A stretch of 64,000 nt of DNA from Ilex aquifolium. Taxonomy: Eukaryota > Streptophyta > Magnoliopsida > Aquifoliales > Aquifoliaceae. The notes under the pieces are model-generated. The model worked only from the letters and a program-made list of their open reading frames with translations. It ran no database searches and had not been told where the DNA came from. A program made the position numbers and the translations under genes. Location of the stretch: the NCBI GenBank assembly GCA_951799425.1, contig OX637402.1, positions 1,178,501 to 1,242,500 of the forward strand. The letters are read 5' to 3'. Each line of letters opens with the position of its first letter. The stretch's first letter is position 1. Positions 10,214 through 22,350 of this stretch are shown here, piece after piece.

Positions 10214-11067
10214 TATACACCGATGGAAGGCTCTCATTCGGGGCCTCAAAGATGAAGAAAAGCCGACTTGTGGCTTCTAAAACATATTTTGTAAAACATT
10301 TTTGAAACTTGATTTTGGGCATGTAAATCTATTGAAATGATTGTAATAGACTTGTATGGCCCATGTTGTATGTAAAATTTCATGTTAAGGGAGTTTGGGT
10401 TGATGTTGTATATGTTTGGAATAGATTGAAATTGAAAAAGGAAGGAAATCAAAAACGGGTGAAAAAGGGGAAAATTGAACACACCTACTCTTGGCGTTCG
10501 AACGCCATTCCATGTTCGAACGTAGGAAGCTTACAATACTTGAAGCTCTGTAGAGAACCAAAGTACTGGTAGAAACCTTAGTTCGAATGCCATTCCACGT
10601 TCGAACCCCACTTTTACATTCGAACGCTATTCCACGTGCGAATATAAAGAGCTTACAGTACTTTTGCATCTCTATAGAGAACCAAAGTTGTGGGAGCAAC
10701 CTTCATTCAAACGCTAGTCCACGTTCGAACGGATAGGTTTTGTTAAAATCTCAATTTTTTTAAAAATGTGTTGCTAGGCCTTTGGGTCTTGGGTTCTCTT
10801 GTTCAAATGATATAAATGGACATTAAATGAGAATAAATTGATGTATAGTGGGCCTCAGATGAGTCATGTGATTGAAGTGTATACAGATCGTGCGTTTGGG
10901 GAGTGCCCAGTACAAGGGAGACTCTGCCCAAACTTTGAGTTGTTGTGATCCCGGTAAAAGGGGATTTTGTGATGTGGTGCTGGGTTATGCGGCATTCACG
11001 GGTATTTTTGCGGGTTGATGGGTGATCAATGAGTTGACAAATGACCCCCGATTTTAGGGGCGTCATA
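10214..11067 (+). repeat. Duplicated LTR tail with an extra 0.5-kb palindrome-bearing segment
   Basis: Starts TATACACCGATGGAAGGCTC and repeats 9838-10213 (TATACACCGGTGGACGGCTC) directly. The first about 130 bp and the last about 230 bp align with the first copy. Between them is a segment of about 0.5 kb absent from the first copy, with repeated GTTCGAAC palindromes and a TATA-like GATATAAATGG at about 10809. It ends GGGGCGTCATA. This looks like unequal recombination between LTR subfamilies. Confidence 0.75.
10493..10731 (+). repeat. GTTCGAAC palindrome array
   Basis: Contains GGCGTTCGAACGCC (perfect 14-bp palindrome, 10493-10506), ATGTTCGAACGT, ACGTTCGAAC (about 10599) and ACGTTCGAACGG (about 10720). 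Mutated units lie between them (AGTTCGAATGCC, ACATTCGAACGC). The spacer also recurs (GAGCTTACAGTACTT, TAGAGAACCAAAG). The array lies upstream of a TATA-like box. Confidence 0.85.
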
Positions 11068-12078
11068 TATACTAAGAATCAAACTTCTAATTTGAGTCTT
11101 AATTAGGAATTCTAATCTTATTAGAATTCATTAGTACAAATCCTAGTCGTACTAGGAAATTTGATTAGAAGAAATTCTCCTTAATTTAACTTGAAGTCAA
11201 TCTTCTAATTTAATTAGAATATGATCTCCTAATTTTAAGGGAGGTAGATAAAATTAACTAGGAGATCTAATTATATCCAACTTGAACTAGTCAAGTATCC
11301 TAGCCATAATGAAGTCTTGAAAAATTTAAAAATCTAATTTTTTTTATCCAATCAAATTTTGACAAATCAATAGAATTAAATTTAATGTTTCATAAACATG
11401 ATTTAAAATTAATCTTGAATAAAATTTGGATCAAAACAAAAACAAGATTGGAAATTATATCAAGAACATGATGAACTAGGATTTTTAAATTCTATATATT
11501 ATCAATCAAATTGATTTTCTCTTGAACATTCAAAGATTCTAAAACTAAAAATCATTAATTAATATTATGTTCAAAGTTGTTTAGCAATGAATAACAATTA
11601 TCCACAACCACAACAATGAAGATTACATCAAACACTTACCGTATATACATGAAGCCATTGAACTAGTGTAATTGTTACAAGAATTCAACCCAATGAATCT
11701 CTTTCCCATGTGTCGGCAGGTGTAATGAGTTCTAAACCCATTATTTTGATGTTCTAATATTAATTGATGGAGATTCAAGGGTGTTAGGTGGTTCGTCAAT
11801 GATGAACCTAACTAAAAATCGATCTATTCTGTTACTACGGTTTGTAGTATTAATTATATCTTATCTTATAATTAATTAAAAGACATGAATTCATTAATAT
11901 CTCATATTAGTCATGTGAAAAATTAAAAATCAGAATTTGATTTGAAAACAATTCACATAAAAATAAATTATGCGAACCTTGCAATCCCTTGTATTTAAAT
12001 CGTTTAATCCCATTAACATGCTATAACAATAATTGCATCGATTTTGTATTAAATCATGAATAATGGCTCTGATATCAC
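11068..12078 (-). mobile_element. Internal/leader remnant of a minus-strand LTR element
   Basis: AT-rich 1-kb stretch left of a primer-binding site and LTR (12066-13625). No coding sequence is seen. It is probably the 5' internal region of that element, cut off by the Tekay-type element on its left. The many AATTAG/CTAATT words in 11085-11260 make short imperfect inverted repeats. Confidence 0.45.
12066..12077 (-). other. Primer-binding site (tRNA-Met type, one mismatch)
   Basis: On the minus strand this reads TGATATCAGAGC, one base different from TGGTATCAGAGC, the standard initiator tRNA-Met site, and it continues CATT as in many elements. It lies one base from the LTR end at 12079. Confidence 0.7.
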
Positions 12079-13625
12079 TGAAAGGAATCATGTAAAGAAC
12101 GCAACGGAATTTAAAAATTTTGATTCCCCATTCCAAAATCTATTCATGTTTAATACAAACCGAGAAACTTCATATCTATAGTGAAGATTAAGGGTTACCT
12201 CTTGAAGCGTGCTTTGAACGATCTTCAAGCTTTCTCAAACAACTTTGAACCTTCGATCTGAATTTGATCTTTACCCCAAGCCTCGCAATTGTTTGGCCTC
12301 TATCGGTATCCACACGAATTGATAAACTAGAAGGATCTACCCCAACCTTTGATAAACTAGTAGAGAGAGACAATAAGGGGTGATTATTCTTATGCTAGCA
12401 AAAGAGTTGTTATATCATATATCCACCTCCTACATAAAGGTATTTATAGAGTTTTAAAGACTCTAATCCTAGTTTGAGTCAAATTGCAATTATCTTATAA
12501 TTACATATAACCCCTTTATTAACCATTAATTGTAATAAAATTCCTAATTAACTCTTAATTAGGTTTTCACCCTAATTAACTCTTGATTGGTTTTCTCTCC
12601 TTTATCCTTTAGTTTCCAATCAATTCTATTGTGTGTGACCCTATAGGTTCAAGCATACCCGGTTGTAAGCATTCATTCTTCGAGCTTCTACTAATCATGA
12701 GTGACACCTCGCAACATATCATGATCAACCTCCAGATAGCACAAAGTAGGTAAAGAATTCATTCAGTCTATAGTTGTCATGCAATTCAATCCTTCTATCA
12801 CACAATGCCCCAATTGAATTACTAGGGTATGAAATTATTGTCAAACCCCTAATTCAATTTTATGTGTTTGATCTTAGGACTATGACTCTTAATGATTAAT
12901 TAGAAACTCTTTTCTAATTGTTATTCTGCCTTGGCCAAGGACTCCTTGAGTCATATCCTAGAAGATCACATAGGACATTCTCCCTTTATTTACTAAGGGT
13001 GATAGATTCCATGTTGTGCACTCATAAATCTCCATGCATGTCTAACTATGTCTAACAATACATATCTAAGTTACATGGTTAGCATATGAATATGTTGTAT
13101 AGTTAAAGCATAAAAGTCCATGCACAAGATAACCATGGTATCTCAAGTCTAAGGATCAGTTGCATAACTATAACTTTATGATTTAATATTAACAGGTATG
13201 TAAAACTCCATATGAAAAATTCTAGGTTAGTCAATGGTCACGTTCAGTGTACTTGTTCTCTAACAAGCAGCCATACACTTGCTTCAGTGTCCCTACACTA
13301 GTGACTTGGACGAGTCACCTCATATTAAATATGAGTAAATATAGTGTATGCTAGTCTATCCGGATTATATAGTGCCCACATAGTAATCCTATGACTAGGA
13401 ACATTAAAGAGTTAAGTACTAAGAAGCATATGTCTCATCTTCTCAAGTCCTTGAGAACCTATCTTCTTAACTTATACTCTATGGACTATATCATGTATAT
13501 TAAAATGAAATAAAGCAGAAACATGATAAATAAACTTGCCATTTTATTTAAGTAAGTAATGAATGTTGCTAGTACAACCCCAAAAATATCATCTATATGA
13601 TGGGTCTTAGAGCATACTACTAACA
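12079..13625 (-). repeat. LTR (about 1.55 kb) of an unclassified element, minus orientation
   Basis: Read on the minus strand it starts TGTTAGTAGTATGC at 13625 and ends CCTTTCA at 12079, next to the primer-binding site, so it is a 5' LTR. No partner LTR is in the window. The TGTTAG start is typical of copia elements, but no protein is available to confirm the class. Confidence 0.6.
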
Positions 13626-14325
13626 AGTAGTTCACTTTTAAAACTAGTATTATTTAGATCTTTTGGATGTAAGCTTGGAATAATTACTTTGGGTAGTTTT
13701 TGGAGTTTTATTTATCTATGATGAATGGTGAATGGTTTTGATAGATGTTTGGATGATTTTTAGTTGCTCTTATGGTTTGATGGTTTGTAGATAGATAACG
13801 CCCTAGATCCCTCAACCCTAGGCTATCATCTAGTAATTCTCATCCAAGCTCACAACTTGGAGAAAAAGAACTTGATTGGTTGAAGACCAAACCCATAAGA
13901 GTGTGCATACCAAGGTTCGTGGGTGCATCCTGTAAATGCTCGGGCCTAGAGGATCCATTGCAGTGGAGAATCCAAGTGAAGCAACCCAAGATGTTGAAGT
14001 GGCACTTTGGCAAAGCAAGGGAGCGTCTAACCATAGTATTGGTTGAGGTATAAGACTCGAGTACTTGTAAGTTGACATTGGGGTAGTGGGTTAGGCTTTG
14101 GTGAACCTTAGAGAGGTTCTCCGTAGTTTTTCCTGAGGAGGGTTTCCGTGTCAACAAATCACATGTGTTAATCTTGTTATTTTCATACACACTTGCAATT
14201 TGAGCACACATGTGCACTATCTGATTGGTTAAATGTTTTATTGAATATATTTATCATCCATAGCTACGTACTAAGGTTTGGATCATTGGCTTGAAATCCT
14301 CATCAAAAATTGGATGTTGAGTGAG
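13626..14325. other. Transposon debris, unclassified
   Basis: No gene is recognised. The stretch at 14105-14200 (GGTTCTCCGTAGTTTTTCC, then GAGGGTTTCCGTG) resembles the U5 region of plant copia LTRs, so this is probably an old LTR or leader fragment. Open frames on the minus strand at 13830-14217 overlap one another and show no domain. Confidence 0.35.
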
Positions 14326-15886
14326 TGATGAGATCATAATATTACATATTATAGGCTTCATAATCATTCATCTTAGTCATGCTAGTTACTTAATTCCTTT
14401 GTTTTAGCTTAATTTTGTCTTTTATTGAGAATCTTCATGTTTGCAGGTAAACTAATGTAATAACAAGGTTTTGCACACTTCTTAATGCTATGAAGGACTT
14501 GGAGGATGAGCTAGAAGGTCTAGGAGTCAAACCAAGGCCACTAGGAGTATAATTGAAGAAAATACTCTTTCTACCGGTAGGTCTTCTACTAGTAGAAGTA
14601 AAACATAAAGTTGTTCTATCGGTAGGTGGGTATTGTCCTACCGGTAGGTTGAAAACGGGGAGGTTTTCTACTAGTAGAAGAACAAGGCAACTAGTAGAAG
14701 AAAAACAGTGAACAGTCCTACCGACAGGTCATTTTTTGCTTCCTATTGGTAGGTTACTGTAATTCGGAAATAAAGACTCCTTTGGAAGGTCAATCAACTG
14801 AGATATTCAAGGGCTATGATTGGTGGATAAATTAGAGAGTATTTTGGATATATTAGGACTCTCTATACTAGCCATATCTTTGGAGATATTCTTGAAGATA
14901 TTTTTGGAGATTTTTTAGGAATAAGAGACAGACATAAAAGGGAAGAGGATCTCTGAAAATTAGTCATATCTCTCTACCCTTTTTCTTATAAATACCAACC
15001 CTTTGGAGCTTTGGAGGGACACTGCTTCCGCCTTGGACGTTCTCCAACGGGGGCTCCTCCTCCTACTTCTTCTTTATTTGTTTATTTATTTTGCAAGCAC
15101 AAATCTTCTTTATTTTCTATTACGTTAAAAAATTTACAATATTTTATTACTTTTCTTGTAATTATTTTTTCAATTCCAATTTCAATAGAAGGTATTTAAT
15201 TACATTCCCAATTTCAATTCTTGTCTTCTTTCTTTAATTCACAATGATGTTTGCTTTAATTGTTTTTTATTTCAATTTAGTTGTGTGTGAGTAGTCATTT
15301 ACCAAGATTGTCGAATGAAGTAGTCTCATTCATAAATTGGGGATTTTGACTCAAAACTAGGGTTTGTCTATTGTCAAGTTATTTGGGTTAATTAAATGGT
15401 TTAAATTGAAGATGCTATCGAATTGTATATCTTATTGGTTACCCGTCGACAACTAAGACTTGACACGGGTAATTCTTGTAATCAAAGTAAATTCATTTTA
15501 ATCCATTTAATTGTCTTAAATACATATTTGCTATTTATGAATTGGGTGTTAAAAAAATATCTACCACTTGAGTGCGTTTGACCACAATCTCGAGTGAGTT
15601 ATAGAGTTTGAGTCAAAATGTCTATTCACGGTAAGGTGATCTCTACCGATCAACTAGTTCTTTTCCTTAATTGTTATTTATTTAAGTAATCAATTTCTCC
15701 GATAAACTCGTAAAAATTCAAGGTTTTATTTTCTTTTGACCGTCACCTCTTGAATTTGTCCGTCGTTTTTCCTGAGGAGACGACCTCGGTAATCGACCAA
15801 GTTATTAAATGATAATTTTCTGTCCTTGGGAACCTATTGATATTTAACCCACTTTTGAGATCAAGTAGTGAGTAATTGCTAAATCA
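14326..15886 (+). repeat. Probable LTR with palindrome array (boundaries approximate)
   Basis: The region from TGATGAGATCATAATATTA to AAATCA has LTR-like ends (TGAT...ATCA), a palindrome array (14571-14755), a TATA box (CTTATAAATACC at about 14985) and a following pyrimidine-rich leader. It ends in a region (CGGTAATCGACCAAG) typical of gypsy U5 sequence. I could not find a TSD, PBS or PPT, so it may be a solo or truncated LTR and the limits may be off by tens of bases. Confidence 0.45.
14571..14755 (+). repeat. Alternating ACCGGT and ACTAGT palindrome array
   Basis: Perfect palindromes: CTACCGGTAG (14571-14580), CTTCTACTAGTAGAAG (14583-14598), CCTACCGGTAGG (14637-14648) and TTCTACTAGTAGAA (14666-14679). 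Degenerate relatives follow: CTATCGGTAG, CTAGTAGAAG, CCTACCGACAGG and CCTATTGGTAGG. CTACCGGTAG is the same 10-mer that repeats in the Tekay-type LTR at 35044-35148. Confidence 0.9.
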
Positions 15887-16116
15887 TACATTAATCTTTA
15901 TAGGTTCATGGGGGTCGTGGTTAAAAAGGGGTTCTCACTATTAATTGATTAATCTTTGTGATAAGAGATAACTATGATAGTAATAGGTTTAAATTGGTGG
16001 CTATCCAAGCTTAAAGTTTAAAAACCTATTCACCTCCCTCCGTCTATGTAGTGTTGTGCAATCTACATGTATAATCGTGAGGAAAGATCCAAACATATCT
16101 CTCCCTCCTAGTTTAA
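15887..16116. other. Unassigned sequence left of the copia remnant
   Basis: No gene, repeat or site is recognised. It does not match the first 385 bp of the copia 3' LTR at 43734, so the copia 5' LTR is truncated at about 16117. Confidence 0.4.
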
Positions 16117-16279
16117 CACCACTGAAGCTAAAGCTTCATCTGTTGAGTTCGTGAAAGTTGCTTTTTGTGTCTTTGTTGCTGAAAAGTTATGAGATATAAA
16201 AGATATTTTTGCTAAAATATAAAAGGTATTTTGTTAAGTTATATAAGTTACATGCAATCATATTTTTTCCCACTGTTTT
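16117..16279 (+). repeat. Copia 5' LTR, left fragment
   Basis: CCACTGAAGCTAAAGCTTC and the rest of this stretch match 44119-44302 in the copia 3' LTR. The match stops at the TSD GTTTT (16275-16279), where a 26-kb element begins, and resumes at 42321. About 385 bp of the LTR start are missing on the left. Confidence 0.85.
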
Positions 16280-17840
16280 TGTAACGCCCCAAAAATCGGG
16301 GGTCCTTATTTTAACAAAATTCGGACAAAATCTCCTTTGTACAGGGAGCTCTACCCAAAACACAACATATGCAATTATACTACATTGACCACACCGAGTC
16401 CATTTATAAGTAAACATTGACCACACCGGGTCTATTTATCCATACTCATATAACCACATGCAATTCTTCTTTTACATTAAAACAGTCCATATCCACTTTG
16501 GACGACATTACTATCTAAAATCATTCACGATCATGAGAGCGACTAAATAACTTCGTAATCCAAAAGAATTTAATACATCATTTACCATAAATACAATGTC
16601 ATACAAAATAATGTGCCCAACTACGGCACTTCACTCCCCAAAAGATTCAGACTAATTCTGCGCAGCGGAATAACAAAAATATTGGGTTTTACAAAGTCTC
16701 AATCTAGAACAAAAGAAGGTAATGCTCTAAGCATCCACCTCGGGATCCACACTCCCGTCGATCGGAGTCTCCCAATGTACTGGCTCCTCGACTCCCAGCT
16801 CCTCCTCAAGTGTATAAATCTGAAATGTGGGTAGGTAGGGGGGGTGAGCATGAAGCTCTGTAGGAAAATCCTTCCAAACCCGAACAAAGTTTATAAAATC
16901 ATATGAAATGGTCGGTCTCATTTTACAATTAACATATCTAATTTTTGAAGTAAAACAGGGAAATTTTAAAAAAGATCTCAAGTTTAAGTAGCAACATTAA
17001 ATTAAATGAGCAGTAACAAAAAAAAAAACCCAGCTACAATAAATAACCATTTCCAAAATATAAACCATTTTCCCACAAGACCTTGTAGAATCCCATACTT
17101 CCACAAGTCCTTGTTGGAAACCATTTCCACAACAATAACAGTAATCCATAACTCAAATATTCCACAACAATATGTATATGTATCTCAAACATGATGCGAG
17201 GCAAATCTCATGAATCAACACATTGAGTAATATCTAGCCCACACACACACACACAAATCTTCTCAAATATATCAATCCTTTAGGAAGGGCGTATGTCATA
17301 CCAATGGTAGTGACGTATCCAACCCAGGTATTAGTATACTAACCCTCTGATACGGCACCCGTGAGCGAATAGTGGTTTAGTCTTATCAAAGCACTAACCC
17401 CACTACGAGTGGTAGGAAAAATGCAAACCCACACGGAGCAAGCAACACGTCTACCCACTCTACGATATCTCGTCAAAGGCCACCCATGGTCATCCCACAC
17501 TCATAAGAGATACAATACCAAACTCAATTTCTCAATTTACAAGCATATCTCAAAAATCCCCAAATTTATCATGTGACAATTCCAATAACCAATTAAGAAA
17601 AATACAAGAGATCACAACAACATCATTTTATTACTCAACACAAAGCACTATAGTTTCAAAATCAATAATAAAAGAAGAATTTAAGAAGAAAATCCATCAC
17701 TCTCCAAAAACTATGGTTTTCAAGCAAAAAAAGAGATTTCATGGGTATTCAACCCTAACTTTGTTCAAAAACATGTAATCCTTGCAAAAAAAGAATAAGA
17801 GAGGATGATTTCACATCATATATATAATATTTAGAGGCAA

Positions 17841-17879
<39 letters not shown>

Positions 17880-18605
17880 TCTAACATCAATGAACAAGAA
17901 TGGAAGAAAACCCTTACCTAGAAATCAAAATTCTAAGCTTAATCTCCGAGCTTCTCAAGCCAAACCCAAACCCTAGAACCCTTCTTCCCTCTTCTTCTTT
18001 CTTTCTCTCCCTAGTTCTAAGATGGATGAAGGAGTTTTGGGAGAGAGATGTGAGAAAAAATGGAAGAAAAGGGGCTGAAATCTGGGTTTAAACCCAGCAG
18101 TCCCGATTTTTACTGTTCATGGGCTGATTTGGGTTTTCTCCAAAATTACGGTTTTACCACTACACATTTCAAATTTGATCCATATGACTATCCTAAGGTT
18201 TTTCGACGTTCTGGATTCATTTTTAATGTTATTTTAACATAAAAACATTTAGTTTTATGATTTATCTCAAAACTAAAGTAAATTTATACCCGAAACACTA
18301 AAATTACTATTTTATCCCTCTGAACCGCTATATGTGCTAAACGGCTATTCCAAATTATTCAGACCTCCCGGATTCATTGGAGACCTTATCTTGACCTAAA
18401 AATATTTAGAAACTTACTTAATCACTATTCTCAAGGTTAAACATATTCAAAACTAAGTTTGACTCAAAAGTCAATTCGTCCGAAACTCAAACTTCATGAT
18501 CAATCTTTCAACAATGATTCTAAGTTTCTATCATCATTTTATTCATCTTAGGAGAAATCTTAAGATAATAGTATCCTTATTTCATTTTTAATACGGGGTC
18601 TTACA
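16280..18605 (-). repeat. 3' LTR of the 26-kb element
   Basis: Plus-strand ends are TGTAACGCCCC and GGGGTCTTACA. It matches 40083-42315 along its length. Differences include a tandem duplication of about 30 bp holding CATTGACCACACCG (about 16383-16440) and a longer AT microsatellite (17842-17878). A perfect 16-bp palindrome CTGGGTTTAAACCCAG is at 18082-18097. Confidence 0.9.
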
Positions 18606-18622
18606 ATCCACCCTCCTAAAAG
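18606..18622 (-). other. Polypurine tract of the 26-kb element
   Basis: On the minus strand this reads CTTTTAGGAGGGTGGAT, immediately before the 3' LTR. It is preceded on that strand by GAGGACGAAACTTT. Confidence 0.85.
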
Positions 18623-18721
18623 AAAGTTTCGTCCTCAAAACTTAATCGTCGAGTTAGTCTATCTAATTCTAATTGACAACAGGGTCTCAACACATATTAA
18701 TCCCTTAAGTATCAAATCCAA

Positions 18722-19499
18722 TGTAACGCCCCAAATACCACCCTGGACGGCAATACATTCTACAACCATTTATAACGTGAGAGCACAAATAAAAATTCAT
18801 AAATAACCGGGGGTCCTTAATTTTCACGAAATTTGGGCAGAGCCTCCTTTGTTCGGGGAGCTCTACCCAAAACACAATCTGTGCATTTATAATACATCGA
18901 CCACACCGGGTCCATTTATCCCTCAAATCTCTACAACGTTGCCCCAAAAGATTTTCCATTCACCACATGTAATATTCACAATAACATTCCCCAAAATAAT
19001 AAGCCAAGCCATGGCCACAATATCAAAAGAATATATCCAACAATGGCCTTTACATTTCCAAATGAATTGAACTAAGATAACGCAGCGGAATACAAAATAC
19101 TAGACTTTACATGACTTCGAAAATAATTTATCAAGTCTAGTACAAAAATAAATGACATCTCTATATGTCCCACTCGGGATCCACGTATCCCTCTAAGGAA
19201 GCTTCTCCTTGGCCCTGCTCATGAGCATCGAGCTCCTCCTCTAGAGTAAAATCTGAAAATATTCAACGGTAGGGGGTGAGCACGAAGCTCTGTAGAAAAA
19301 TCCTCTCAATCCCAAACAAGGTTTAGAAAAGTATATAAAACGGTCGGTCTCATTTTACAAATAACATATATAGCATTTCAAGTAAAACATGACATTTTAA
19401 GTAGATCTCCAGTTTAAGCTATAATCATGATCTAGTGAAAAGTTAATGTAAATTGCATAACATTATACCATTTATGAAGGGCGTCTTCCGATGCATTGT
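18722..19499 (-). repeat. Inverted LTR of the chimeric element, first part
   Basis: Starts TGTAACGCCCCAAATACC, the reverse complement of the end of the LTR at 34510-36835. It includes the reverse of the ACAGAGCTTCGTGCTCA block shared by all Tekay-type LTRs here. It is interrupted at the TSD ATTGT (19495-19499) by a solo LTR and resumes at 29712. Confidence 0.82.
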
Positions 19500-19999
19500 T
19501 GTAACACCCCGCATTTTTCTTTTATATATGTATATAGATATATAGTAAATAATTGTTTTAAAACTGTAGATATATGTAGTGACATAAGAATAAACCGTAG
19601 GAATAAATACTATCGAGATAATTTGATTGAGAAGTTTACGTGTCGAAGATGTTTAAACTTGGAAAGGGTGAATAGACAAGTTTCTAAAGGTTTTTAGGTC
19701 AAAATAATGCTTCCATTGAATCCGGAAGGTCGAACAACCTTGGGAGAGGTAATATGAGGTGTATTGGAAGCTAGGAAGTATTTTGGAGTTAAAACCCATT
19801 TTAGAGTGAAATTGGGTAAAAAGTATCTTGGACACCTTCTAGTATTTTAGCCATAACTTTTTATCCTTACATCCAATTGATATCAAATTTTGACAGTAGA
19901 TAGTAGACATCTAGGGCTACAAAAGTGTATCTCTTGGAAATTTTCCAATTCGACCTCTAAAGGGGTCAAAACTGCCCTGGAAATCGAAGCAGCCAAACA

Positions 20000-20111
20000 G
20001 TACCGGTACCCAGTACCGGTACCCCCAAACCAGTAGCTAATTGGTACCGGTACCCTTTGACTGGAGCCTTCCCGAACAGTAAAAAAGTCGGGATTTTGGG
20101 TTTTAAAACCC
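20000..20111 (+). promoter_or_regulatory. ACCGGT palindrome array and TTTTAAAA box of the solo LTR
   Basis: Three perfect palindromes with an ACCGGT core are followed about 45 bp later by the palindromic AT box GGGTTTTAAAACCC. In the related LTR at 34510 the same place holds a different ACCGGT palindrome family and a canonical TATA box. Confidence 0.7.
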
Positions 20112-21079
20112 CATTCCAAGCCCTATTTGCCCCATTCTTCATCTCATCCTCACCACAAACATCTTAGAGCCCTAGGAGGAGATAAAGAAAAGGAAAAACA
20201 CCAAGATCAAGATAGATTCACACCTCATAGAAATCAAAACCGAAATTCCTCAAGAACCCCATTCTTCTCCTCTCTTCCTATACACTTTCACTACACCCTT
20301 ACCCACATCTCTTAGAACCCTAAGAGAAGACAAGAAGGAGAAGGAGAAGGGAGGAAGGAGATCTTTGGAGCTTGGGTTAGCTTACAACTCTTGGATTCAA
20401 GGTAGGGGATTTCTTCCTATGCTCTTACATTGATGTTAGGGTTAAATTATATGTATTCTTTTGGTTCAAAATCATATATACTTGCTATTATTGACTTGAT
20501 TCTTGATCCCCTTGCATTTATTGCCATGTTTTAAACATTGTGGTAGTTGGGTAACCATTGAAGGTCCATTTTTCATTCTCAAACCCTAGTTTTAAGAAAA
20601 ATGAATCTTCCTCTTTACATTTTCTTTGTTCTCACCATCACAACTGATTCGCACTTTTTAGTGTGTCAGAATTATATTATTATATTACACCCAAGTATAA
20701 GTGGTCGAATTGTAGTTTTCTTGGTTTTTGAGTCCAAGTATCGATCCCACAGAGAGTTTTAGTAATTAAAATAAAATAAAATAAATAAAATAAAAATAAA
20801 GCAATAAAAAGGTTGTTTGGAGTAGTTTGATGTTTGATTGCTTGTGGTGTGAGCTTAGTCTAATGACGGTGTTAAAAACTTGATTCTAAAACAACAGGTG
20901 GAATAAAGGTGCAGAAATAAAATGCGTAAGTAAAACAGATTAATGACAGAAATATAAAAGATATCCTTCAGTTCAAGGATCCCACATGCTTTACATCGGT
21001 CTTGTTACGGAATTGCTACCTCACAGCAGTTAACTTCCATTTTACTGGCAAGCTAACCGGCAGGTCTGATGTATATATA

Positions 21080-21430
21080 TATTATAACACAGCTGCTTCT
21101 TAGGCTACACTGGGTATATTTATGTCAAATGATTAACCCAAGCAAACCAGAAGGACAAGCCATTCATGAGGAATACTTGAGTTATTCACTTGATCTCATG
21201 ATTGCAAATACGTATATATATATAATAAACCATAACACAGCTGCTTCTTAGGCTACACCGGTGGTAATATATAGCACAGTTGCTTCTTAGGCTACACTGG
21301 GCTTAGATGTTCCAATTGATTAATTCAAGTAAAATCCGCAGGTGGTACAGACTATCTTCCGGCGACTTGTCAGGTCAACCGGTGGTAGTTAATCATAATA
21401 CAGCTGCTTCTTAGGCTACACTGTATTTAG
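21080..21430 (-). repeat. Recurrent CAGCTGCTTCTTAGGCTACAC motif in the LTR
   Basis: Near-identical copies occur at about 21090, 21238, 21268 and 21401, separated by unrelated spacers, and again in the other LTR (about 27029, 27177, 27207, 27340). A second recurrent block (GGCGTCAGTGGAACTTCCTC, then GGGGTCATTCTAGCTGGCCC) follows at 21530-21800. Confidence 0.8.
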
Positions 21431-22255
21431 ATATATCACCCAGAAAGTGAAGTTACTTGAGCGGCATACTTGAATTATTCAATAGGTTATCTTGTAATAT
21501 TTATATATATATATATATATATATAGACAGTAGAACTTCCTCAGCGTTCCAGTGTAGGACTAGCCATACTGAGAGGATCACCGGGGTTATTCCAGCAGGC
21601 AATATTATTATATATATAGTAATACCAGGCGTCAGTGGAACTTCCTCAGCATTTCGGTGGAAACGCCGGGGTCATTCTAGCTGGCCCGTCTTGTATATAC
21701 ATAATACTACCAGGCGTCAGTGGAACTTCCTCAGCATTCCAGTGGAGGATTAACCATACCGGTTGGAACGCCGGGGTCATTCTAGCTGGCCCGTCTTGTA
21801 TATATAATAAACGTATACATAAAACATCAGCAATTCCAAAAACAGATCAATATTATACATGTGTTCCCCTCGAACCGGAGGATATACGGAACTACTCACG
21901 CTCCATTGCTATAGACAAGCAAGGAGAGCTAGCAGTTGTCATTACAGCAAAAAGGAAAGTGCGGAATTTAAATGTCTTTCGCAGGGAACGATTGAAACAC
22001 AGCCACTCTTATAATCAGTTAAGATGAAAAAGTGGCGGCAGTTCAACTATTCGAATTGAAAGCTACACAAAAACTATAAAAGTACAGGACTTAGGACTGA
22101 AGTATAACACGGACCGGAGTGTATTTTCTCTTCTCTTTTCTTTCTCTCTTTTTCTCTCTTCAGAACTTCAGAACTTCAGAATCTCTCTCAGATCTCTCTG
22201 TTTCTCTCTTCTTTTCTGCCTCAGTCCGGCCGTAGGAAATGCAGAAGAAGCTGCA

Positions 22256-22265
22256 GTATTTATAG
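22256..22265 (-). promoter_or_regulatory. TATA box of the pol-less element's LTR
   Basis: CTATAAATAC on the minus strand, 51 bp downstream of the second TCCGGA palindrome. The same box occurs in the other LTR at about 28193-28202 (minus), where it would drive the element. Confidence 0.7.
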
Positions 22266-22316
22266 GCAAATGAAGGCAAGTGGGGGAAGAGATGAGGCTG
22301 AGTCTGACAAGGGTGA

Positions 22317-22350
22317 CCGTCCGGACGGCAGTCCCACCGTCCGGACGGTG
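22317..22350 (-). promoter_or_regulatory. TCCGGA palindrome pair upstream of the TATA box
   Basis: CCGTCCGGACGG (22317-22328) and CACCGTCCGGACGGTG (22335-22350) are perfect palindromes of 12 and 16 bp. The second LTR has the identical pair at 28254-28265 and 28272-28287. Confidence 0.85.

Larger units (their letters stand above)
7152..11067 (+). mobile_element. Tekay/Del-type Ty3/gypsy element, 3' fragment
   Basis: Contains the end of integrase, a chromodomain-like tail, a polypurine tract and an LTR. It is the host element into which the Athila-type element inserted: its integrase reading frame starts abruptly after the Athila LTR at 7152-7156. The upstream part must lie left of the window. 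The right end is the GGGGCGTCATA at 11057-11067 or the earlier GGGGCGTCACA at 10203-10213, because the LTR tail is duplicated. Confidence 0.8.

Noticed and set aside
10803-11066. 87-residue minus-strand open frame in the duplicated LTR tail
   Set aside because: It is antisense to the LTR, shows no domain, and is disrupted in the first copy of the duplication.
15887-15891. TSD for the LTR-like region 14326-15886
   Set aside because: TACAT on the right does not match the five bases left of 14326, so solo-LTR status is not claimed.
17842-17878. Long AT repeat as a replication or matrix attachment site
   Set aside because: It is a microsatellite that differs in length between the two LTRs of the same element; nothing supports a function.
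21457-22027. Open frames of 98 and 130 residues in the LTR (repeated at 27409-27964)
   Set aside because: They lie on the strand opposite to the element, in LTR repeats, with no domain. Their identity in the two LTRs only reflects LTR identity.
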